A stretch of 64,000 nt of DNA from an uncultured Eubacterium sp. (GCA_934320655.1 CAKRFN010000007.1:66011-130010), one strand, 5' to 3'; positions 1-8,785 are shown, counted from the first letter of the stretch. Translations and numbers: made by a program. The notes: generated by a model not told the origin, from the letters alone.

Positions 1-169
1 CCATCTTGCCGATCATAAACAGATACGTACCGACCACTCCGGGGATCAGCCCTGCGACCTGTACGATGATCGTACCGATGATCAGCGTTGCAAACAGACC
101 GCTTGCCATACCGCTCAGACCATCGATAAATATCTCTTTTCCAAGTTTCTTCCAAAAATCCTTTGTCAT
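1..169 (-). CDS. PTS EIIC_2-like membrane protein, N-terminal part
   Basis: Only the first 56 codons are in the window; the gene runs off the left edge. The start is the ATG at 169-167, preceded by an AAGGAG-like site. Visible residues begin MTKDFWKKLGKEIFIDGL and continue into a hydrophobic membrane segment (GLFATLIIGTIIVQVAG). This opening resembles the PTS_EIIC_2 family of integral membrane transport proteins, which are not classical sugar-specific EIIC subunits. It is downstream of a NiaR-type repressor gene, has its own promoter, and carries a direct repeat in the 5' leader. A role as a vitamin precursor (niacin) transporter under NiaR is therefore possible, but this is an inference from context. 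The family call rests on a short N-terminus and is moderate. Confidence 0.6.
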   Translation of the reverse strand, partial: MTKDFWKKLGKEIFIDGLSGMASGLFATLIIGTIIVQVAGLIPGVVGTYLFMIGKM

Positions 170-201
170 AACGTACTCCTTTTCTTTACAGACAATCTGC
201 A

Positions 202-223
202 TGTCTTGTCAACTGTCTTGTCA
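202..223. promoter_or_regulatory. Direct-repeat operator candidate
   Basis: TGTCTTGTCA occurs twice (202-211 and 214-223) with a 12-bp period. On the minus strand the repeats lie just downstream of the -10 box of the promoter at 234-262, where a bound repressor would block transcription start or early elongation. The adjacent niaR gene makes NiaR the obvious candidate, but I cannot verify its site consensus here. Confidence 0.4.
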
Positions 224-233
224 GTCAAGGTGT

Positions 234-262
234 ACTATAGCACAAGCCAGATAGCTATGCAA
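234..262 (-). promoter_or_regulatory. Sigma-A type promoter for the PTS-IIC-like gene
   Basis: On the minus strand TTGCAT (257-262) and TATAGT (234-239) are separated by exactly 17 bp. The predicted start falls at or beside the direct repeats at 202-223. Confidence 0.55.
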
Positions 263-295
263 GGGTAAAATACGTAAAAACGCTAAAATGTGTGT

Positions 296-823
296 TTACC
301 GGATCAGATAACCCTTTTGTGCCAGTGCCTGCTCGATCCGTTCTAACGTCTGCTCATCGGCAGCCGTCACCGTATGAAAATGCTCCCCGTCCGTGAGCTC
401 CGTCAGCGGCTTTGTCCGGTATTTTTTGACCTGTGCCACAAAGTTCGCAACATCCACGCGGCTGCGTATGATCAGATCCGCACTGATCTGCCCGTAGATC
501 GGGTGCTCCACCGTCACATCCTTGACACTGCCGCCGCAGTCAACGATCGTCTGGAGCTCATCCGTGATCTGTGCATTCGTGTGATGTACATGAAACGAGC
601 GGGTATGCTCATCCGGCTCGCTGTGAAACAAAATATACCCTTTATTCGTAGACAATATATTTTTATCGACTGCCCGCAACAGCGCGATATCCTGCACAAT
701 GACCTGACGGCTCACACCCATCTCTTTTGCCAGCCTTGCTCCCGGAATCGGCTCTTTGGCAGTCTGCAGCAGCCGCAGCATCTGTGCCCTGCGCTGCTCA
801 CCATCCATCTGTACCTTCATCAT
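296..823 (-). CDS. niaR: NiaR-type niacin-responsive transcriptional repressor
   Basis: This 175-residue protein has an N-terminal helix-turn-helix of the HTH_11 type (residues about 10-60; LAKEMGVSRQVIVQDIALLR). A C-terminal 3H domain follows, named for its conserved histidines; visible elements are HVHHT and VEHPIYGQ, and a late GEHFHTV segment. 3H proteins of Firmicutes (YrxA/NiaR) bind nicotinic acid and repress NAD biosynthesis and niacin uptake genes. The start is the first of two ATGs, behind a GGAGGAG site. It begins 19 bp after the MATE gene stop, so the two are probably co-transcribed. The downstream membrane-protein gene has its own promoter with a repeat next to it and is a likely target. 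The family call is firm; the effector is inferred from the family. Confidence 0.85.
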   Translation of the reverse strand: MMKVQMDGEQRRAQMLRLLQTAKEPIPGARLAKEMGVSRQVIVQDIALLRAVDKNILSTNKGYILFHSEPDEHTRSFHVHHTNAQITDELQTIVDCGGSVKDVTVEHPIYGQISADLIIRSRVDVANFVAQVKKYRTKPLTELTDGEHFHTVTAADEQTLERIEQALAQKGYLIR

Positions 824-842
824 GTTTCTCCTCCTGTCCTGC

Positions 843-2258
843 TCAGCGATCCGTCTTTATCACCTGTTTTTTCAGCCATGCGCCGCTTAGGTACCGCCCT
901 GAGAAAATGCATCCGCGGACTGTCCAGTCGGCAAACATACCAATCCACACACCCATCGGTCCGACGTTCGTCGTGCGCATGAGGAAAATCGATAACGCAA
1001 CACGGCAGAACCACATCGTACAGGTCGATACAATCATGGAAAAGCGCACATCACCGGCTGCCCGCATACCGTAAGCGGGAATAAATGAGAACGTCCACAC
1101 GAGCGGTTTTACGATCGTGATCGCCAGTGTCATCTGAAAACAGATCTCGATGCTCTCCGGCTCCATATGTGCTAACAGCATAACCGGACGCGCGCACACA
1201 AATACGATCAGGCAGGTTGCTATGATTACATATTCGGCATACAGTGACATCCTGCATATATAATAGCGCGCTTCCTCCCGCTTGCCGGCGCCGATGCACT
1301 GACCGACGACCGTCATCATTGCAATGCCGATACCGATGCCTGCGATACCGTTGACATTCTCAAAAATGATCGTCATTGCCTGCGCTGCGATATTGGCAGT
1401 ACCGAGTGTCGATACCGTGGACTGGATCGCGAGTTTTCCAAACTGGAACATGCCGTTTTCGATGCCGGACGGAATACCGATCGCAAGCACCATCGCGATC
1501 AGGCGGAAATCCGGACGGATCGAAAAATAATGGTTGAGGACAATCGGATGCCGCCCCTCCTTCGCCAGATAGGCTAAGATCACGACCGCGCAGAACACAC
1601 GCGAGATAAGCGTCGAGATCGCTGCGCCCTCCACGCCCATGTTACATCCGAAAATGAGGATTCCGTTTCCGACTACATTCATGATGTTCGAGATCGTAGA
1701 CACCTTCATCGGGAATTTAGAATCACCGCCCGAACGGTAAAATGCCGCGCCCGCATTGAACAGCGCGATAAACGGATAGGAAATCACCGTTATAATAAAA
1801 TATGTAATGGAATTGTCCATGACGGCAGGCTCCACCTCGCCAAACACAAAATGCAGCAGCGGACGGTAAAAAACGAGCCCGACTGCCATCAAGCCCACCG
1901 AAATCACCAATACGGTCAGAAAAATCTGCCGCGCGGCACGGTTCGCTCCCTGTGTATCTCCCTTGCCCAAATACTGTGCACAGATGATCGCGGCACCGGT
2001 CGCCAGCGCAGCAAATACCTGTATCACGAGCACATTGATCGAGTCCACCAGTGACACCGCAGACATCGCCGCACTGCCGACATGGCTCACCATCATCGTA
2101 TCCGCCATTCCCATCAGGGAATTCAGAAATTGCTCGACCATGACAGGGATCATCAGCATCCACAAGCCTTTCTTTGTAAAGGTCAGATGCCCCCAGTCAA
2201 TCTTTGATCCATCATATAATCTTTTCGTCAGTTTTGATTGCTTTTGTACCTGATTCAC
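843..2258 (-). CDS. MATE family multidrug/cation exporter
   Basis: This is a 471-residue polytopic membrane protein of the MatE family, the usual length for its 12-helix fold. It exports drugs or other organic cations using a Na+ or H+ gradient. Characteristic stretches are LMIPVMVEQFLNSLMGMADT in the first helix and the repeated small-residue helices of the second half (e.g. IPSGIENGMFQFGKLA). The frame is open further upstream to a TTG at 2333, but those residues do not look like MATE sequence. The GTG at 2258 has a GAGG site eight bases upstream, so I chose it. It is upstream of niaR with a 19-bp gap and divergent from the GGDEF gene. The substrate cannot be told from sequence. Confidence 0.88.
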   Translation of the reverse strand: MNQVQKQSKLTKRLYDGSKIDWGHLTFTKKGLWMLMIPVMVEQFLNSLMGMADTMMVSHVGSAAMSAVSLVDSINVLVIQVFAALATGAAIICAQYLGKGDTQGANRAARQIFLTVLVISVGLMAVGLVFYRPLLHFVFGEVEPAVMDNSITYFIITVISYPFIALFNAGAAFYRSGGDSKFPMKVSTISNIMNVVGNGILIFGCNMGVEGAAISTLISRVFCAVVILAYLAKEGRHPIVLNHYFSIRPDFRLIAMVLAIGIPSGIENGMFQFGKLAIQSTVSTLGTANIAAQAMTIIFENVNGIAGIGIGIAMMTVVGQCIGAGKREEARYYICRMSLYAEYVIIATCLIVFVCARPVMLLAHMEPESIEICFQMTLAITIVKPLVWTFSFIPAYGMRAAGDVRFSMIVSTCTMWFCRVALSIFLMRTTNVGPMGVWIGMFADWTVRGCIFSGRYLSGAWLKKQVIKTDR

Positions 2259-2408
2259 TGTATACGCCTCGGTTCTGTCATTCTTCCTGTACCATATCTC
2301 TGTTAGAATACCCCCGATACGTCCAAATTGCAAGTTCTGTTTCGCTATTTGTCATACCATAATGATATTTTTTGTCACACCAAAAACGTCCATAAAGAAA
2401 GATCACCC

Positions 2409-2437
2409 TTTACCTGCCGGAATACATCTGCTATAAT
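2409..2437 (+). promoter_or_regulatory. Sigma-A type promoter for the CHASE-GGDEF gene
   Basis: TTTACC (2409-2414) and a perfect TATAAT (2432-2437) are 17 bp apart, about 50 bp upstream of the ATG at 2486. A GGGGG-rich ribosome site precedes the start codon. Confidence 0.6.
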
Positions 2438-2485
2438 TTTATTGATATACCATTTTATACACTATAAAAACGGGGGTTATCAATC

Positions 2486-4264
2486 ATGAAATTATCTCAT
2501 ATAAAGGGTCTGAAATATCAAATATTCATACCGTTTCTGATCTTTATTCTCGGGATTGCCGCACTGTCCGGCATGACCTACCTTACATATGTATCATCTG
2601 AGCAGGAGGCGCGCACACTTACAAAGCTGAATGTCGTCAGCTACGGCGACCAGATGATCCGCTACATCACCGAGGGTATCACTGTCACCGATTCGCTCGA
2701 ACAGATTGTCGTCAGCGCGGACGGAACAGTCAATAAATTCAACCGGATCGCAGCCGATATGATGACAGACTATATCCAGAGCATCCAGCTCGCACCGGAC
2801 GGTGTCGTCACCCAGATCTATCCGCTCGCCGGAAACGAGACGGGGCTGATCGACCTGTTCCACGACGAAACGCGCGCGGAACTCGCCTGCTACGCCAGAG
2901 ATCACCACATGACGATCGCACAGGGACCATTTCCCCTGAAACAGGGCGGCACCGGCATCGCGATCCGCAATCCGGTATACCTGACAGACAGTCAGGGAAA
3001 TGAAACATTCTGGGGATTTACGATCATTATTCTGCGCACACCGGATGTATTTGCCAACTCCCTGCGCTCACTGACCGATTTCGGATATGCTTACCGTCTG
3101 AGCAAGACACCCTCTCCGCTCAGCCTTGAATATGAACTCGTAGACAGCTCGGGACAGGTGCTCGATGACCCTGTCATTTATACGTTCCAGCTCGGCGGCT
3201 GTGTCTGGAAAATGGAGGTCATGCCCATAGATGGATGGAACAACAGCCAAAATGCCGTCATCATTTTCTCTGTCGGACTGGTGATTATCCTGCTTATGAC
3301 CGGATTATCCGTCGCACTCTTAATCATCAACAACCGCAGAAGAATCTTAAAACAGCTCTCGATCACAGATTCCCTGACCGGACTTTTGAACCGTCATGGA
3401 TTTGAGACCGCTGTCGCCAAATATACCCACGCCCATCCGCAGGAGCCGTGTGTCGGTATCACCTTCGATATCGATGATTTTAAATTCATCAACGATATGT
3501 ACGGTCATGCGACCGGCGACTATGCGCTGCAGCAGCTGGCGGCGAATATGAAAACTACATTTTCGGATCACGGATTTCTCGCCAGAAACGGCGGAGACGA
3601 ATTTTCTGTCTTTTTGACGAACTGCACGCGCGAGCAGGCATCCGCCCTGTTAGAGCAATTCATGCTTCTGCCGCGGCACTTCAACTACGAGGATGAACAG
3701 CTTTCGTTTAACATCTCTCTCGGCTATGCCGTTTATCCGACGCAGGCAGCGACTGCGTCCGACCTGTTCCATAAGGCGGACAGCGCACTCTACGAGGTAA
3801 AGCTGCGCGGAAAAAATAATTATCTGGCATACGAGTCTGACTTTGTATCTGAAAAACGCAGCCAGCTCGGATTCGCATTGAAGGATGTGTCCGAGCATCT
3901 TCCCGCTGCATTTTTGATCTACAAAGCCGACCCGGACGATGACCGCATCCTGTTTGCCAACTATGCACTGATCCAGTTGGCAGGCTGCGATAATCTGGAC
4001 GGCCTGCTCCGCCATAGCAATGACCGTTTCCGCAACCTGATCGCTCCGGATGAGCGCGACGACACGGAGGCAGCGATCTTCGGGCAGATCCGCTCCGGCA
4101 AATACGGCACGGACACCCACATTGAGTTTCCGCTGCTCCGCAAGGACGGCACACAGGTCTCCGTTTTCAGCCACGGACGTATCGTAGATAACAACTACTA
4201 CGGCACGATCTTCTATGTACTGATCACGGATGCGGACGCATTAAAGGGTCATTATTCCCTGTAA
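2486..4264 (+). CDS. Membrane-bound diguanylate cyclase, CHASE-GGDEF-PAS
   Basis: This 592-residue protein probably makes cyclic-di-GMP in response to an external ligand. A first membrane helix lies at about residues 12-33. An extracytoplasmic domain of CHASE type follows (about 60-240; QLAPDGVVTQIYPL, RNPVYL and FWGF are typical blocks). A second helix is at about 257-281. The GGDEF domain (about 290-450) has an intact GGDEF at 369-373 and the upstream DSLTGLLNR and FDIDDFKFIND motifs. I see no RxxD inhibitory site just before GGDEF, so product feedback may be absent. The last ~130 residues look like a PAS fold (ILFANYALIQLAG, FPLLRKDG), an unusual position after the cyclase domain. It is a single-gene unit convergent with the kinase-like gene. 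Confidence 0.85.
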   Translation: MKLSHIKGLKYQIFIPFLIFILGIAALSGMTYLTYVSSEQEARTLTKLNVVSYGDQMIRYITEGITVTDSLEQIVVSADGTVNKFNRIAADMMTDYIQSIQLAPDGVVTQIYPLAGNETGLIDLFHDETRAELACYARDHHMTIAQGPFPLKQGGTGIAIRNPVYLTDSQGNETFWGFTIIILRTPDVFANSLRSLTDFGYAYRLSKTPSPLSLEYELVDSSGQVLDDPVIYTFQLGGCVWKMEVMPIDGWNNSQNAVIIFSVGLVIILLMTGLSVALLIINNRRRILKQLSITDSLTGLLNRHGFETAVAKYTHAHPQEPCVGITFDIDDFKFINDMYGHATGDYALQQLAANMKTTFSDHGFLARNGGDEFSVFLTNCTREQASALLEQFMLLPRHFNYEDEQLSFNISLGYAVYPTQAATASDLFHKADSALYEVKLRGKNNYLAYESDFVSEKRSQLGFALKDVSEHLPAAFLIYKADPDDDRILFANYALIQLAGCDNLDGLLRHSNDRFRNLIAPDERDDTEAAIFGQIRSGKYGTDTHIEFPLLRKDGTQVSVFSHGRIVDNNYYGTIFYVLITDADALKGHYSL

Positions 4265-4274
4265 TATTTTTGAC

Positions 4275-6026
4275 TTATTCATCATGAAAACGGAAGGTTC
4301 CGTTGTTCAGATAGGCATTGAGACGGTTCCGCTCCTGCTGATGCGCGTCGGAATTCCCCTGAAAATGTTTGATCCGCTCACGGATCAGTTCCGTATAGAA
4401 TGTGCGGTAAGTCTCACGCAGCGTCTGAAAACGGTTCTTCAAAAGCTCCTCCGCCTCGCTCCGCTGGCTGCTTTTTTTGTACTTGGCATCCAATGTTTCT
4501 TTGAACATTTCTACGTACTGCTGTGCGTCCTTCGACTCGATCGAGTGGATCGACTCCTCATTCGCATACAGGTCAAGGTCGATCTTGCCCTCGGCATAAG
4601 CCCGGAACATCGTATTGTAAATCGTGTCATTGGAGTGGGGCTTATAGGTATAGGACATCTCACGCGAGCCACTGTCAAGGAGCTTATTGAAGGAAGCCTC
4701 CTTGTCGAAGGAAATCACGTGTCCGCCCTCCTGATTGATAAAGTTTTCCCCCTTGGTATCAAAGTTGCACAGCACCCAGTCCAGCGTGTGCTCATTCATC
4801 AGATCGTGCATCGTGACTGCATCCGGCGCATTGACTGTCAGATCCTCCTGTGCCTGCCACTTAAAGAGATCCACACCGCCCTCTGCGCGCTGCATCTTCT
4901 TCTGCACAGAACCGACGACCCTGCCGTCCACCTTCACACAGTAGGCAGGAATGGACAACTCACCGCGAAGCTGCCTTTGCAGACGGTACGCCTCTCCCGT
5001 CACAACTGCGCCCGACGGCTTTGACATGCCGATGCAATTCGTAGCCTCCTTGTACAGCCAGCGCTGGTTTGCCCCGTCCGCGTTCAGATCATCAAACTCG
5101 TACATCGCTTTTGTACCGCCCATCGTAGCACGTCCGACGTTGACCAGATGGAGCTCCTCCTGATTCTGATCCCCAATGGTCAGGCTCAGCTCGGCATCCT
5201 CGCGGGAATAGTCGGTTGGCTTGCGAAAGACACCCTTGAGCATGTCGAATTTCTGATGACGGCTGATGGTCGCACTCTCACGCTCTTTCTCCGCGCCCTG
5301 CTTCATACAGGCAACCTTGTATTTGCGTTTCAGCACATCCGCCTTTACCTTTGCCTCCTCCGCCTTTTTCATCGCCTCCATGCGCACCTTGCTGCCGACC
5401 TCCATAGCGATCGCCATTCTATGATACGCATCATAACGCATTTCCTGTGCACTCCATTTGACCTTTGCCGCCAACGCTTCAACCGATGCTGACGGATCGG
5501 CGGATTGCTGCGCCACACCATCCAGCTGCTGACGACGCAGCAGCTCCACTGCAGCCAGATCCGCATCCTCCCTCGCCCCGACGAGTGCAAGCTGCTTATC
5601 CAGCACCGTCTGTTCGTTTTTGTAGCCAACAGACGAGCTCTGCCCGATCGTCGTGCGGCGGGATTCCCTCACCTGTGCTGACCCCTCCGTCCTGATCAGC
5701 TCCTGCTCGGCACTGTATGCCCTGTCGCATTGTTTTTTCACGTTTCTGCGCTTTTTTCTCTCAAGATAGCTCTCTTTTCTCTGCGTTGCCACCTGCCCGG
5801 GCAGACTCACATCCGCCGGCAGATACGGCATGGTGTCCAGAAAATGCGGTTTGATAACCGCCGTCTGTGCCTGCTGCTGTGTCTGCTGCGTTTGCTGCTC
5901 CTGCATTGCCTCAAACATGCTGGTGCGTTCAGTAAGCTCCTTGTGCTGCTCCTCATAAAATACCTTTTTCCGTGTCTCCCACAGGTTGGGCGCTTGCAGC
6001 ATGTTTAACTCTTCATTCATGTCCAT
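4275..6026 (-). CDS. Q-rich-leader protein with PI3/4-kinase-like domain
   Basis: I do not recognise the whole 583-residue protein. Its C-terminal half shows kinase-fold landmarks. RWLYKE holds a candidate ATP-binding lysine (K326). GEAYRLQRQL resembles helix C with its glutamate (E345). FDTKGENFI gives the D(x4)N catalytic loop (D423, N428). VISFDKEASF supplies a DFG-like metal-binding aspartate (D441). This pattern fits PI3/4-kinase- or HipA-like enzymes better than classical Ser/Thr kinases. The N-terminal part has a Gln-rich tract (about 42-54), a proline-containing linker and a basic helix (about 85-98; SYLERKKRRNVKK), the same plan as three other proteins here. I chose the ATG at 6026, behind GGGAGG; a GTG at 6035 is also in frame. 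It overlaps the preceding GNAT gene, so the two are translationally coupled. Lipid, protein or no substrate cannot be decided. Confidence 0.6.
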   Translation of the reverse strand: MDMNEELNMLQAPNLWETRKKVFYEEQHKELTERTSMFEAMQEQQTQQTQQQAQTAVIKPHFLDTMPYLPADVSLPGQVATQRKESYLERKKRRNVKKQCDRAYSAEQELIRTEGSAQVRESRRTTIGQSSSVGYKNEQTVLDKQLALVGAREDADLAAVELLRRQQLDGVAQQSADPSASVEALAAKVKWSAQEMRYDAYHRMAIAMEVGSKVRMEAMKKAEEAKVKADVLKRKYKVACMKQGAEKERESATISRHQKFDMLKGVFRKPTDYSREDAELSLTIGDQNQEELHLVNVGRATMGGTKAMYEFDDLNADGANQRWLYKEATNCIGMSKPSGAVVTGEAYRLQRQLRGELSIPAYCVKVDGRVVGSVQKKMQRAEGGVDLFKWQAQEDLTVNAPDAVTMHDLMNEHTLDWVLCNFDTKGENFINQEGGHVISFDKEASFNKLLDSGSREMSYTYKPHSNDTIYNTMFRAYAEGKIDLDLYANEESIHSIESKDAQQYVEMFKETLDAKYKKSSQRSEAEELLKNRFQTLRETYRTFYTELIRERIKHFQGNSDAHQQERNRLNAYLNNGTFRFHDE

Positions 6027-6888
6027 CGTCTCCACCTCCCATCGTATTCATATCCCAGCACGCCGTGTAGAACTTTTCGATAATCTCGCGTTCCGGAAGC
6101 AGGTTGTCAATCAGTTTCCGGCTCTGCGGCGTGACTGCTGCGATCCGAAGATCGGAAACATAGTCTCCCGCACGGACAAGCAGCTCCCGCAGACGGCCGA
6201 ACAATGCGATCAATGCATTTACATGACCCTGCGCACAATACGCAAGCGACAGCTCCACATCCTCTCCCCGCCTCTGACAAAAAATGGCAGCCTGCACAGT
6301 CGCTGACGAATCCACCGCGCAAATGCAGAGCGGATGGAGCATCTGTTGCCGCTCCGCGCAGATCCCCGCAGCAAATTCCTGATTATCTTTTTTCATTTCG
6401 TTCATAAAGCGGCGCTGTACCAGCTCCGGCAGGTCGTAGAACGTGGCAATACGCATATCGGCTGGCGGTGTCACATTCCATCTGACCTGTGGAAGCTCCC
6501 GGCACGGGAAGCGGCAGATGTAGCTCTCTGTCTCCGTCAGTGTAAAATCCCCACGCCGGATAAACAGACGGCAAAGCGGTGCATCCCAATCCTCCGCCGC
6601 AAAGGTACATAAAACAGCTGTGGTGCTCTCCCACGCGCTTTTGCACAAAAAATCAATCAAGCCGTTCGCGATCCCCTGCCGCCGGTACGCCTCTACAACG
6701 GCGATATATTGGATGTCTATGAGAAACTCTCCATCCGCGCGAAAGACGAGGACACCGCAGATACAACTGTCTTGCACCGCGCCGATCGCATATATGTTGT
6801 CAGCGTCCGCTGCCAGCTCCACATCCGGGAGCAGGCGGGCGAGCGCATTCAGATGTTCCTTCGTAAGAAGACCATATTGAACAGGCAT
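6013..6888 (-). CDS. Tandem GNAT-fold acetyltransferase
   Basis: This 291-residue protein has an N-terminal GNAT domain with the acetyl-CoA-binding signature YRRQGIANGLI (about residues 68-78) preceded by IDIQYIAV. A second, degenerate GNAT-like half ends with QSRKLIDNLLP. Three homologues occur in the window (10556-11467, 13068-13961, 51632-52540), each with the same two-part plan and the same closing motif, and each next to a Q-rich-leader gene. This copy overlaps the 5' end of the kinase-like gene. GNAT enzymes transfer acetyl groups to amines of proteins or small molecules. I infer that the adjacent protein is the partner or substrate, but there is no direct proof. The start has AAAGGA upstream. 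Confidence 0.75.
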   Translation of the reverse strand: MPVQYGLLTKEHLNALARLLPDVELAADADNIYAIGAVQDSCICGVLVFRADGEFLIDIQYIAVVEAYRRQGIANGLIDFLCKSAWESTTAVLCTFAAEDWDAPLCRLFIRRGDFTLTETESYICRFPCRELPQVRWNVTPPADMRIATFYDLPELVQRRFMNEMKKDNQEFAAGICAERQQMLHPLCICAVDSSATVQAAIFCQRRGEDVELSLAYCAQGHVNALIALFGRLRELLVRAGDYVSDLRIAAVTPQSRKLIDNLLPEREIIEKFYTACWDMNTMGGGDDGHE

Positions 6889-6983
6889 AGTTTTATTTCC
6901 TTTCGTAAATCAATCGTTCCAAATGCATCAGAACCGTTCCGGTCTCCCGGTGGCTTTGCTTTACTTACATGCCGTTTGATGCC

Positions 6984-7018
6984 AAAAAGAGTTTTAGCTC
7001 ACCACTAAAACTCTTTTT
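6984..7018. terminator. Bidirectional rho-independent terminator
   Basis: Perfect 14-bp inverted repeat (arms AAAAAGAGTTTTAG and its complement) around a 7-base loop, A-run on one side and T-run on the other. It lies 29 bp after the stop of the GGGtGRT gene and separates that transcript from the GNAT/kinase pair. Confidence 0.8.
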
Positions 7019-7047
7019 GAAAATTGAAAGCAACTATTGTCAATCTC

Positions 7048-8058
7048 TTAGAACTTACCAGCCTTTGCAGCTTCCTCAACAGCAACTGCTACAGATACAG
7101 TCATACCAACCATCGGGTTGTTTCCTGCTCCGATCAGACCCATCATCTCTACGTGAGCGGGAACTGATGAAGAACCAGCGAACTGTGCATCTGAATGCAT
7201 ACGTCCTAATGTATCGGTCATACCGTAAGAAGCAGGACCTGCAGCCATGTTATCGGGATGCAGTGTACGTCCTGTACCGCCGCCGGATGCTACTGAGAAG
7301 TACTTCTTGCCCTGCTCGATGCACTCCTTCTTGTAGGTACCTGCTACCGGATGCTGGAAACGTGTCGGGTTGGTTGAGTTACCGGTGATAGATACACCGA
7401 CGTTCTCATGATGCATGATAGCAACACCTTCCTGAACATCATCAGCGCCGTAACACTTAACGGTTGCGCGAAGTCCCTCTGAATATGCCTTCTCATATAC
7501 GATATTCAGCTTTGCCTCTTTATAGTCATACTTTGTTTCAACATAGGTAAATCCGTTGATACGTGAAATGATCTGTGCAGCGTCTTTTCCTAAACCATTC
7601 AGGATAACGCGCAGCGGCTTCTGGCGAACCTTGTTTGCCTTCTCAGCGATACCGATCGCACCCTCAGCAGCAGCGAATGACTCGTGTCCTGCTAAGAAAC
7701 AGAAGCACTCGGTCTCCTCTTCGAGAAGCATCTTTCCTAAGTTACCATGTCCAAGACCTACCTTACGATGATCTGCAACAGATCCGGGAATACAGAATGC
7801 CTGAAGTCCCTCTCCGATGGCAGCAGCAGCGTCAGCAGCTCTTCTGCAGTCCTTTTTGATCGCAATCGCTGCACCTACGATGTAAGCCCAGCAAGCATTC
7901 TCAAAACAGATCGGCTGGATACCCTTGATCTGGTTGTATACGTCAAGGCCAGCATCTTTTGTGATTTTCTCAGCTTCTTCGATTGAGCTGATACCATAGC
8001 TGTTCAAAACAGCGTTGATCTGGTCAATTCTTCTTTCATATGATTCAAATAATGCCAT
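7048..8058 (-). CDS. GGGtGRT protein
   Basis: This is a 336-residue member of the GGGtGRT family, named for the conserved segment that appears here as SGGGTGRTLHPDN. The family is widespread in anaerobic Firmicutes and its biochemical function is not established. It is almost always encoded beside a NifU-like scaffold, as here, with a 34-bp gap and in the same direction, so a role in iron-sulfur or metal cluster handling is inferred. The C-terminus is glycine-rich (MMGLIGAGNNPMVGMTVSVA). A strong AAGGAGGA site precedes the ATG. A terminator follows at 6984-7018. Confidence 0.85.
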   Translation of the reverse strand: MALFESYERRIDQINAVLNSYGISSIEEAEKITKDAGLDVYNQIKGIQPICFENACWAYIVGAAIAIKKDCRRAADAAAAIGEGLQAFCIPGSVADHRKVGLGHGNLGKMLLEEETECFCFLAGHESFAAAEGAIGIAEKANKVRQKPLRVILNGLGKDAAQIISRINGFTYVETKYDYKEAKLNIVYEKAYSEGLRATVKCYGADDVQEGVAIMHHENVGVSITGNSTNPTRFQHPVAGTYKKECIEQGKKYFSVASGGGTGRTLHPDNMAAGPASYGMTDTLGRMHSDAQFAGSSSVPAHVEMMGLIGAGNNPMVGMTVSVAVAVEEAAKAGKF

Positions 8059-8092
8059 TTTTATTGTTCCTCCTTCTCTAATGTCCTGTCGA

Positions 8093-8785
8093 TTACTCGC
8101 ATCTGGGATCGATGATCTTTACTGCGTCCTGAACGCGGCCATACTGACCCTTTGCCTTCTCCCATGCAGTATTCGGATCGTCACCCTTCTTGATGAAGTC
8201 AGTCATCTTTCCAAGAGAAACAAACTGATAGCCGATTACTTCGTTGTCTGCGTCTAAAGCGATGCCTGTGACATAGCCCTCTGCCATCTCCAGGTAACGG
8301 ACACCCTTTGCCTTTGTAGCATACATCGTACCTACCTGAGAGCGGAGTCCCTTTCCGAGATCCTCCAGTCCGGCACCTACTGCAAGTCCGTCATCAGAGA
8401 ATGCACTCTGTGTACGTCCGTATACGATCTGTAAGAACAGCTCTCTCATGGCAGTGTTGATCGCATCACATACAAGGTCAGTATTTAACGCCTCTAAGAT
8501 GGTCTTGCCCTGTAAGATCTCAGCAGCCATAGCAGCGGAATGAGTCATACCTGAACATCCGATCGTCTCTACAAGAGCCTCCTCGATGACACCGTTCTTT
8601 ACATTTAAAGATAATTTGCAGGCACCCTGCTGAGGAGCACACCAGCCCACACCATGTGTAAAACCAGAAATATCCTCGATTTTCTTTGAGTGTACCCACT
8701 TGCCCTCTTCAGGGATCGGAGCCGGCTCATGTTTTGCGCCCTTTGCTACCGGACACATGTTTTCAACTTCCTTTGTGTAAATCAT
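8093..8785 (-). CDS. NifU-like iron-sulfur cluster assembly scaffold
   Basis: This 230-residue protein resembles the N-terminal NifU/IscU scaffold family, which holds nascent Fe-S clusters on cysteines before transfer. Candidate ligands are C49 in GWCAP, C56 in QGACKL and the conserved ETIGCSGMTHSAAMAAEIL block; an early MCPVA adds another cysteine. The start is an ATG with an AAAGGAGA site. It is first in an operon with the GGGtGRT gene. The 155-bp upstream region is AT-rich and holds a perfect TTGACA (minus strand, 8848-8853), but I could not find a convincing -10 at 17 bp. This pair splits the Q-rich/GNAT block, so it may be an older resident flanked by an insertion. Confidence 0.8.
   Translation of the reverse strand: MIYTKEVENMCPVAKGAKHEPAPIPEEGKWVHSKKIEDISGFTHGVGWCAPQQGACKLSLNVKNGVIEEALVETIGCSGMTHSAAMAAEILQGKTILEALNTDLVCDAINTAMRELFLQIVYGRTQSAFSDDGLAVGAGLEDLGKGLRSQVGTMYATKAKGVRYLEMAEGYVTGIALDADNEVIGYQFVSLGKMTDFIKKGDDPNTAWEKAKGQYGRVQDAVKIIDPRCE

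Noticed and set aside
374..982. Plus-strand open frame of 202 codons opposite niaR and MATE
   Set aside because: It is antisense to two recognised genes, has no ribosome site and an unnatural Cys/His/Arg-rich composition.
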